Shown here piece after piece: positions 57,885 through 64,000 of a DNA stretch of 64,000 bases (within the stretch, counting starts at the first letter, position 1; every line of letters starts with the position of its first letter). The position numbers were made by a program, and so were the translations under genes. A model generated the notes under the pieces. It did no database searches, was not told the DNA's origin, and saw nothing but the letters and a program-made list of their open reading frames with translations. Location of the stretch: positions 62,001-126,000 of the forward strand of contig JBGAKG010000023.1 of assembly GCA_044224495.1 (NCBI GenBank), read 5' to 3'. This DNA is from JBGAKG01 sp044224495 (GTDB lineage: Bacteria > Myxococcota_A > Polyangia > Polyangiales > Polyangiaceae).

Positions 57885-60575
57885 CTAGCCGCGAATCATC
57901 CGCGACCTCTCCTCGTCCCACTTCCCCCGCCACAGCGGGCTCTGCTGAATGAGCTTCGCCACCAACGCGGTCCACCCCGTCTGGTGCGCCGCGCCGAGCC
58001 CGCGCCCGGTGTCGCCGTGGAAGAACTCGTAGAACAGGACGTTGTCGCGGAAACCCGGGTGCTCCTGGAGCAGCTTCGAGTCGCCGAAGGCGGGACGGCG
58101 CCCGTGCGCGTCGCGGAGGAAGAGCGCCACGAGCCGGCGCGAGAGCTCCGCCGACACCTCCCACAGGTTCATGAAGTTGCCCGAGCCGCGCGGGCACTCG
58201 ACGCGGAGCGAGTCGCCGTAGAAGTGGTGGAACCGCTGGAGCGCCTCGATCAAGAGGTAGTTCACCGGGAACCACACCGGGCCGCGCCAGTTCGAGTTGC
58301 CGCCGAACATGCCGCTCTCCGAGTCGCCGGGCTCGTAGCCGATCCGGTGGACCGAGCCGTCGACGCGGATGACGAACGGCTCCCGCGCGTGCGCCCGTGA
58401 CAGCCCGCGGATGCCGAACGGCGAGAGGAACTCGGTCTCGTCCAACAAGCGGCCGAGAATTCGTACCAATCTGGGACGATCGACCAGCGCGAGCAGCCGG
58501 CGCGCGGCCGAGCCCTTGTCGTGGATCGAGGCGATCCCGTCACCGAGCTCAGGCCGGTTCTGGAGGAACCAGCGGACGCGCTTCCCGAACTCGGGGAAGC
58601 GCTCGAACGAGTCCGCCTCGAGCGTGCTCACCGCGAAGAGCGGCACCAAGCCGACCATCGAGCGGACACGCATCGGCGTGCGGCGGCGTGCCTCGGCGTT
58701 GGTGAGGCAGTCGTAGTAGAAGCCGTCCTCTTCGTCCCAGAGCCCGGGCCCGTCGTCGGCGGAGTTGATCGCCTTCGCGATGTAGAGGAAGTGCTCGAAG
58801 AACTTGTTCGCGACGTCCTGGTAGCTCCGGTTCTCGCGCGCGAGCTCGAGCGCGATCTCGAGCAGGTTCAGGCAGTACATGCCCATCCAGCTCGTCGCGT
58901 CCGCTTGCTCGAGCACCGTACCGGGCGGCAGCTTCGCCTGGCGATCGATGACGCCGATGTTGTCGAGCCCCATGAAGCCGCCCTGGAAGACGTTGCGCCC
59001 GTTCGCGTCCTTCCGGTTCACCCACCAGGTGAAGTTGAGCATCAGCTTGTGGAACACGGTCTCGAGGAACGCGCGGTCGGAGCGGCCCGTCGTACGCCGC
59101 TCGATCTGGTAGACGCGGAGCGCCGCCCACGCGTGGACGGGTGGGTTCACGTCGCCGAACGCCCACTCGTAGGCAGGGATCTGCCCGTTCGGGTGCATGT
59201 ACCACTCGCGGAGGAGCAGCATCAGCTGGCCCTTCGCGAGCTCGGCGTCGAAGAGCGCGATCGGGATCGTGTGGAACGCGGTGTCCCACGCCGCGTACCA
59301 GGGGTACTCCCACTTGTCCGGCATCGAGAGCACCTCGCTGTTGAAGAGGTGCGTCCACTCCGCGTTCTTGCCGCGCTTGCGCTCGGCGGGGGGCGGCGGC
59401 TGGTTCGGATCGCCGCGGAGCCAGCGGTCGACGTCGAAGTGGTAGAACTGCTTCGAGAAGAGCAGCCCGGCGCAAGCTTGGCGGTAGACGCGCCGCTCGT
59501 CCTCGCCGAGGTTCTCCGGCATCGTCGACTCCCAGAACGCGTCGGCCTCGGCGATGCGCTGGTCGAAGACGGTGTCGTGATCGGCGAGCGCTTCGGCCGC
59601 CGTCGTCGCGCGGCGATCGGTGAGGCGCAAGCGCAGCGTGACCGACTCGCCCTGATCGAGCGTGAGCCGGTAGTGGAGCGCGCACTTGGTCCCCTTCCCT
59701 TCGGGATTCACCGCGCCGGCTTCCTTCCCGATCACGTGGCGATGGAACGCGTCCTTCACGAAGGGCGCGTCGTTGGGGGCGTCCCAGAGCGCGCGCTTGT
59801 TCGACTCGTTCTCGGTGAAGAGCATCTCGACCCGCCCCGGGTCGTCGCCGGCGAACCAGCGCTCGCCGAGGTGCTCCTGCTCGAGCCGCACGAGCCCCTC
59901 GCCCGCGCGCTCGAGCGCGGGTTTGGGCTCGGTACCGCCGAAGGCCCACGTGTTGCGGAACCACAACGTGGGGAGCACGTCGATCGTCGCCTTCGGCCCC
60001 GCGTTCGTGATCGTGACGCGGAACAGGACGTCGTCGGTGTCGCCCTTGGCGTGCTCGACCTCGACGTCGAAGTAGGCGTCCCCGGCGAACACACCGAGGT
60101 CCGCGAGCTCCGGCTCGGGCTCGTCGCGCCCCGTCTGGCGGGCGCGCTCGCGGAGCTCGTCGTACGGGAACCGCGCGTGCGGATACTTGTAGAGTGCACG
60201 CCCGTAGGAGTGGGTCGGCGTCGCGTCGAGATAGTAGTAGAGCTCCTTGACGTCCTCGCCGTGGTTCCCCTCCGGGTTGGAGAGCCCGAAGAGCCGCTCC
60301 TTGAGGATCGGGTCCTTCCCGTTCCACAGCGCGAGCGCGAAGTGGACGAGCCCGCGGTTGTCGCTGAGCCCGAGGAGACCGTCCTCCCCCCAGCGGTACG
60401 TCCGGAGGTGCGCGTGCTCGAACGGCAGGTAGTTCCAGGCGTCCCCGCTCGCGGAGTAGTCCTCGCGCACCGTTCCCCACTGGCGTTCGCTGAGGTACGG
60501 ACCCCAGCGCCGCCACTTCTTTCCTTCGCGCGCTTCTTCGAGTCGACGGTGCTCGGCCGTACGGGTCCGCATCAT
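57885..60575 (-). CDS. GH63-type glucosidase / MGH1-like glycoside hydrolase
   Basis: This 896-aa cytoplasmic enzyme has no signal peptide. The N-terminal beta-sandwich (~1-330) is followed by an (alpha/alpha)6 barrel. Typical family segments are EYPWYAAWDTAFHTIPIALFD (~res 435), AYEWAFGDVNPPVHAWA (~485), EEDGFYYDC (~625) and FGGNSNWRGPVWFPVNYLLIEAL (~770). GH63 enzymes remove alpha-glucose units or process glycosides such as mannosylglycerate and glucosylglycerate; the exact substrate is not known. Start ATG 60575 or 60572; no ribosome site is visible. The start is only nine bases from that of the divergent kinase gene. The stop is 175 bases from the convergent hydrolase. Confidence 0.85.
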   Translation of the reverse strand: MMRTRTAEHRRLEEAREGKKWRRWGPYLSERQWGTVREDYSASGDAWNYLPFEHAHLRTYRWGEDGLLGLSDNRGLVHFALALWNGKDPILKERLFGLSNPEGNHGEDVKELYYYLDATPTHSYGRALYKYPHARFPYDELRERARQTGRDEPEPELADLGVFAGDAYFDVEVEHAKGDTDDVLFRVTITNAGPKATIDVLPTLWFRNTWAFGGTEPKPALERAGEGLVRLEQEHLGERWFAGDDPGRVEMLFTENESNKRALWDAPNDAPFVKDAFHRHVIGKEAGAVNPEGKGTKCALHYRLTLDQGESVTLRLRLTDRRATTAAEALADHDTVFDQRIAEADAFWESTMPENLGEDERRVYRQACAGLLFSKQFYHFDVDRWLRGDPNQPPPPAERKRGKNAEWTHLFNSEVLSMPDKWEYPWYAAWDTAFHTIPIALFDAELAKGQLMLLLREWYMHPNGQIPAYEWAFGDVNPPVHAWAALRVYQIERRTTGRSDRAFLETVFHKLMLNFTWWVNRKDANGRNVFQGGFMGLDNIGVIDRQAKLPPGTVLEQADATSWMGMYCLNLLEIALELARENRSYQDVANKFFEHFLYIAKAINSADDGPGLWDEEDGFYYDCLTNAEARRRTPMRVRSMVGLVPLFAVSTLEADSFERFPEFGKRVRWFLQNRPELGDGIASIHDKGSAARRLLALVDRPRLVRILGRLLDETEFLSPFGIRGLSRAHAREPFVIRVDGSVHRIGYEPGDSESGMFGGNSNWRGPVWFPVNYLLIEALQRFHHFYGDSLRVECPRGSGNFMNLWEVSAELSRRLVALFLRDAHGRRPAFGDSKLLQEHPGFRDNVLFYEFFHGDTGRGLGAAHQTGWTALVAKLIQQSPLWRGKWDEERSRMIRG

Positions 60576-60584
60576 GGGGAAGGC

Positions 60585-61766
60585 ATGGTACTAAAGAAGG
60601 TCGTGACCGAACGACCTCCGTTTCCGCCGGGGCCGACGCCTCCCGCCTCGCCGCCTTCGTCGCCGCAGGCCTCCCGTGAGGAGCCCGGGCCGATGCGCCC
60701 GCGCATGAACACCCCCGCGCTGCCGATGGCGCCGCTTTCTCAGCCCCAACTCCCGCCTGCCGCGCAGTCGGGGCCGGTCCCGGCGCTGTCCGCGAACCAA
60801 ATCGCCACGCCGCCGACCGGGATCCCCATCCCCACGCCGGTGGCGGTGAGCGCGGCCCCGCCGTCGCCTCAGCTCGCGCCGACCAACACCGCCCCGCGCG
60901 GAAAGCGCATCACGGTGCAGTACCCGCAGGTCGGCACGAAGCTCACGACCCAGCGGGGCGAGTACGAAGTTCTGCGGACGCTCGGCTCCGGCGAGTTCGG
61001 CGCCGTCTACGAGTGCATCGGCCCCTTCGATCAGGTCTACGCGGTGAAGGTCATTCGCCCGGCGAACCGGCCTTACGCCGAGGTCTACGCCGAGTGGGCG
61101 CGCGAGACGCAGCGCCTCACGTCGCTCCGCCACCCGAACATCGTCTACATCCACGACGCGTTCGAGCTCTCGCACCTCTTCTACATGGCGCTCGAGAAGT
61201 GCGACCACGCTCTCAAGGACATGCTCGGCACGCCGATGCAGGAGGGGCTCGTCATCGAGCTCGCGCGGCAGACGCTCGCCGCCGTCCAGTTCCTGCACGA
61301 CAACGACATCGTCCACGACGACATCCACCCGGGCAACGTCCTGATTTCGCACTCGGTCGATCGCCCGATCGTGAAGATCTCGGACTTCGGGATCAGCCAC
61401 GAGCTGCGCGGCATGTCGGCCATCCGCCCGAACGTCGTGCACCACCTCATCATGGCGCCCGAGGTCGTGGCGAGCGGCTACACGAGCAAGCAGAGCGACA
61501 TCTACCAGTGCGGGCTCCTGCTCTACTGGATGGTGACCGGCAGCCCCGCGATCCCGGCGGGGATCCCCTACGACGACATCGTTCGGATCGTGGCGGACGG
61601 CCAGCCGCGGAAGCTCGCCGACTCGATTGGGACACCGCTCGGCGATCTGATCTCGAAGATGCTGCGGCGGCGCGATGCGTACCGCTACACGTCCGCGCGC
61701 GAGGTCTGGGCCGACATGCGGAAGCTGCCCTCGTGGCAGAACCGCCAGCTTTTCCCCATCAAGTAG
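60585..61766 (+). CDS. Serine/threonine protein kinase with Pro-rich N-terminus
   Basis: This 393-aa Hanks-type kinase has a Pro/Ala/Ser-rich N-terminal region (~1-115) and a kinase domain (~128-390): Gly-loop LGSGEFGAVY (134-139), Lys155 in YAVKVI, catalytic loop HDDIHPGN (His244, Asp246, Asn251), Asp267 of DFG and APE at 291-293. No transmembrane helix follows, so it is cytoplasmic. The catalytic loop differs from the usual HRDLKxxN and resembles the H-x-D-x-H-P-x-N form of ABC1/APH-type kinases, but the other motifs are eukaryotic-like. ATG 60585 is used; ATG 60693 is possible and would widen the gap to the divergent gene. Partner or substrate unknown. Confidence 0.85.
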   Translation: MVLKKVVTERPPFPPGPTPPASPPSSPQASREEPGPMRPRMNTPALPMAPLSQPQLPPAAQSGPVPALSANQIATPPTGIPIPTPVAVSAAPPSPQLAPTNTAPRGKRITVQYPQVGTKLTTQRGEYEVLRTLGSGEFGAVYECIGPFDQVYAVKVIRPANRPYAEVYAEWARETQRLTSLRHPNIVYIHDAFELSHLFYMALEKCDHALKDMLGTPMQEGLVIELARQTLAAVQFLHDNDIVHDDIHPGNVLISHSVDRPIVKISDFGISHELRGMSAIRPNVVHHLIMAPEVVASGYTSKQSDIYQCGLLLYWMVTGSPAIPAGIPYDDIVRIVADGQPRKLADSIGTPLGDLISKMLRRRDAYRYTSAREVWADMRKLPSWQNRQLFPIK

Positions 61767-61793
61767 GCTGCCTTCTGGGGTAAAACCGGCGCC

Positions 61794-63746
61794 ATGGTGC
61801 ACCGGCTGCTCCGCCGCCTCGCGCTCGTCTTCGCGCTCGTCTTCGCCTTCACCGCGGTCGCGCCGGCGGTCGCCGTGGCGATGGAACGCACGGCGGTCGT
61901 CTCCGCCGTCGACGTCCTCCGCCCGGGCGGCGGGCAGAACTACAGCGGCGGCGGGGGCGGTGGCAGCCGCTCCGGTGGCGGCGGCGGCTACTCCGGCGGC
62001 GGCTACTCCGGCGGCGGCTCCTACCGCTCCGGCTCCTCCTCGGGTGGCGGCGGCGGGAGCATGAGCGCCGGCGGGATGTTCGTGCTCTTCATCGTCGCCG
62101 TCGTCGTGATCATCGTCTCGGTCGCGGCGAACTCGGGCAAGCGCCAGAACAACGCCGTCCGCTCCGCGATCCTGTCGGCCCAGTTCGATCAGGCCGCGCG
62201 CAGCCGCCGGAGCGCCTCGATCGACGTGCTCCGCCAGCGCGACCCCAACTTGACCGAGGCGAGCATCGTCGACCGCGTGCGGCGCATGAGCGACTTCCTG
62301 CGCGACGCGTGGATGGCCGGCAACATGGGGCCGGCACGCGCCTTCGTCTCCGACGGCGTCTACAGCCGCTTCCAAGTACAGCTCGCGCTCATGCAGCAAG
62401 AGGGCGTACGCAACGTGATGAGCGACACCGCGGTCCTCTACGTCACGGTCGAGGCGGTCGAGTCGAACCCGCCGTTCGACGTCGTCCACGTGCGCTTCAC
62501 CGCGCAGGCCCGCGACGTCACGGTGCCGCTGAACGCGACGCAGCAGCAGATCCAGGCCGAGCTCGCGAACGCGCCGATCGCGCCGTACACCGAGATCTGG
62601 ACGCTCGTGCGCAAGCAGGGCGCGCAGTCCAAGCTCGATCCGTCCCAGGTCGGGCGCGCGTGCCCGAGCTGCGGGGCGCCGTTCCAGGTCGGCGGCGAGA
62701 TCGTCACCTGCACCCACTGCAAGGCGCTCGTGTGCTCGGGCGAGTTCGACTGGGTGCTCGCCGAGATCACGCAGCTCGAGGAGTGGCACCCCACGTCGGC
62801 CGAGCCGGTGTTCGGGCTCGCGTCGCTCCGCGAGAGCGACCTCGGGACGACGCGCGAGACGCTCGAAGATCGCGCGAGCTACCTCTTCTGGAAGTGGATC
62901 CAATCGGGCCGCACCGGCAGCCCCGCGCCGCTCCGCAAAGCCGCGACCGACGCGATCGTCGCGCGCGGGGGCGACGGCGCCAACCAGGTCGCGCAAGCGC
63001 GCGACATCGCCGTCGGCGGGGTGAACCTGCGCTTCGTCGATCTCGGGCTCGGCGAAGCTCGCGGCGAAGCCCAGGACTACGCGTACGTCGACGTCTTCTG
63101 GTCCGCGCGCTACGGCGGCAACGCAGCCCCCTTCCCGCGCCAGAACATGCTGCGCCTCGCGCGGAAGAGCGGTGCGAGCGCGAAGCTCTCGATGTCGGCG
63201 GTGCTCTGCCCGAACTGCGGCGCCCCGCTCGCCGAGACCGACGATCCGAAGTGCGCCCACTGCAGCCAACCGATCGTCGCGAGCGGCAACGTGTGGGCGC
63301 TCGACGGCGTGCTCCCCGCGGGCTCCGCGCAGCCGCGCCACCGGGGGACGCAAGCTGCGCTCTCGGAGGCGTTCGTTCCGGACGTGCGCGATCCGCGCGA
63401 GCGCAAGGTGCTGTTCACGCAGATGGCGCAGCTCATGGCGCGGAGCGGCGGGCTCCAGCGCGACGAGAAGCGGCTCCTCACGCTCATCGCGGCGCGATGG
63501 AGCATCGACGACGCGCTCCTCGCGAAGGCGCTCGACGGCAAGCTCGGCACGTTGGCCGAGGCGGGCCCCGTCGCATCGCCCGAGTGGTTCCTCGCCGGGC
63601 TCGTGGGCGCGGCGCTCGTCGACGGGAACGTGGACGCGAAGGAGATGGAGACGCTCCAGCGCGCGTGCACCGCGCTGAACCTCTCGCCGCAGGTGCTCGA
63701 GCAGCAGCTCGCTGCGGCGAAGCAGCGGCTCGGCCTCCGGAGCTGA
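61794..63746 (+). CDS. Tim44-like domain protein with zinc ribbons and TerB-like C-terminus
   Basis: This is a 650-aa single-pass protein. It begins with a signal/anchor (ALVFALVFAFTAVAPAVAVAM), a Gly/Ser-rich stretch with GGGYSGGG repeats (~45-85) and a membrane helix (MFVLFIVAVVVIIVSVAANS, ~95-115). A Tim44-like domain (~130-275) has the DVVHVRFTAQARDVTV and PYTEIWTLVR patterns. Two zinc ribbons follow: CPSCGAPF...CTHCKAL (~285-315) and CPNCGAPL...CAHCSQP (~465-495). The C-terminal ~110 residues (FTQMAQLMARSGGLQRDEKRLLTLIA; GLVGAALVDGNVDAKEMETLQRA) match the TerB/DjlA-type helical domain. It starts 27 bases after the kinase stop, so an operon is likely. Function unknown; a membrane-associated stress or assembly role is possible. 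Confidence 0.78.
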   Translation: MVHRLLRRLALVFALVFAFTAVAPAVAVAMERTAVVSAVDVLRPGGGQNYSGGGGGGSRSGGGGGYSGGGYSGGGSYRSGSSSGGGGGSMSAGGMFVLFIVAVVVIIVSVAANSGKRQNNAVRSAILSAQFDQAARSRRSASIDVLRQRDPNLTEASIVDRVRRMSDFLRDAWMAGNMGPARAFVSDGVYSRFQVQLALMQQEGVRNVMSDTAVLYVTVEAVESNPPFDVVHVRFTAQARDVTVPLNATQQQIQAELANAPIAPYTEIWTLVRKQGAQSKLDPSQVGRACPSCGAPFQVGGEIVTCTHCKALVCSGEFDWVLAEITQLEEWHPTSAEPVFGLASLRESDLGTTRETLEDRASYLFWKWIQSGRTGSPAPLRKAATDAIVARGGDGANQVAQARDIAVGGVNLRFVDLGLGEARGEAQDYAYVDVFWSARYGGNAAPFPRQNMLRLARKSGASAKLSMSAVLCPNCGAPLAETDDPKCAHCSQPIVASGNVWALDGVLPAGSAQPRHRGTQAALSEAFVPDVRDPRERKVLFTQMAQLMARSGGLQRDEKRLLTLIAARWSIDDALLAKALDGKLGTLAEAGPVASPEWFLAGLVGAALVDGNVDAKEMETLQRACTALNLSPQVLEQQLAAAKQRLGLRS

Positions 63747-63752
63747 GGCGAC

Positions 63753-64000
63753 TCAGAGATCGAGGTCGGACGGCGTCGCTTTCTTCGCGGGCACGCGCCG
63801 GAGCGCCTCGGCGTGGAGCTTCTTCACGACCTCGAGGCGCTCGCGCGCAATCGGGAGGTACATCGTGTCGCCGGCGCGCTCCGCCTCGATGACGTACAGC
63901 CCGTACTCGATCTCCGACTGGCCGTAGTAGCGGGCGACGTCGCCCGGTGCGGTGGCCGAGAGCGCCTTCTGCCTCCAGCCGACGGCCCGGTACCAGTGAG
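63753..64000 (-). CDS. 3' end of an unidentified gene (truncated by window edge)
   Basis: Minus-strand frame with a TGA stop at 63753-63755, open to the window edge, and codon use like the neighbours. The visible 81 codons translate to a soluble, Arg/Glu/Ala-rich C-terminus: HWYRAVGWRQKALSATAPGD, then ...YYGQSEIEYGLYVIEAE..., then ...EVVKKLHAEALRRVPAKKA..., ending SDLDL. It is convergent with the Tim44-like gene. No family is recognised from the part seen. Confidence 0.6.
   Translation of the reverse strand, partial: HWYRAVGWRQKALSATAPGDVARYYGQSEIEYGLYVIEAERAGDTMYLPIARERLEVVKKLHAEALRRVPAKKATPSDLDL

Noticed and set aside
60591..63353. A 920-codon minus-strand open frame
   Set aside because: Antisense to the kinase and Tim44-like genes, which carry intact motifs.

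Overview
The window is about 64 kb of very GC-rich, densely packed chromosomal DNA. Strong third-position GC, frequent GTG starts and many 1-4 base stop/start overlaps (ATGA, GTGA, TGATG) are seen throughout. Two proteins with an AgmX/PglI-type (TonB-like) C-terminus, large TPR envelope proteins, long Ala/Pro/Ser-rich linkers and an HEAT-repeat transporter fusion point to a myxobacterium (Myxococcota, probably Polyangia/Sorangiineae). This assignment is inferred from gene content only. I saw no rRNA, tRNA, CRISPR array, transposase, integrase or phage gene; the region looks like stable chromosome.

Layout. 0-4 kb: 3' part of a fatty-acyl-AMP ligase and a large Asp-box beta-propeller lipoprotein. 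4-7.4 kb: an oxidative-stress unit, perR - rubrerythrin - Fe-S oxidoreductase - DUF3501 - thioesterase, with a PerR box inside what looks like a leaderless promoter. 7.4-17.5 kb (minus): methyltransferase, mazG, a nucleotide-translocase/HEAT/cNMP-binding fusion, rlmN, three small secreted proteins, a divergent Lgt homologue and an MDR oxidoreductase. 17.6-19.4 kb (plus): AI-2E-type permease and enoyl-CoA hydratase. 19.5-20.5 kb: asparaginase.

20.5-36.4 kb (minus) is the most striking part: a run of envelope genes. In transcription order it holds a secreted Ala-rich protein, two very large TPR/coiled-coil periplasmic proteins, a TPR lipoprotein, an 84-aa secreted protein, a small three-segment membrane protein with ExbB/TolQ-like topology, two AgmX/PglI paralogues, a secreted coiled-coil protein, an outer-membrane beta-barrel and a short polysaccharide-export (OPX) lipoprotein. 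It resembles the Glt (gliding) and Nfs (spore-coat) trans-envelope machines of Myxococcus, here next to a polysaccharide export pair. An ECF sigma factor and zinc-finger anti-sigma factor (36.8-38.7 kb) are divergent from it.

38.7-44.5 kb: an unknown protein, a beta-propeller lipoprotein, and a PilZ protein overlapping a GT39-type membrane glycosyltransferase. 44.5-55.2 kb: housekeeping genes era-der, an ArsA-like ATPase, dnaB, rplI-rpsR-rpsF, pth, rplY, prs, then a disordered single-pass TPR-like protein. 55.5-63.7 kb: rlmI, a PHA-synthase-like hydrolase, a GGAAC-repeat intergenic element, a GH63-type glucosidase, a Ser/Thr kinase with an unusual catalytic loop, and a Tim44/zinc-ribbon/TerB-like protein. 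The last 250 bases hold the 3' end of one more minus-strand gene.
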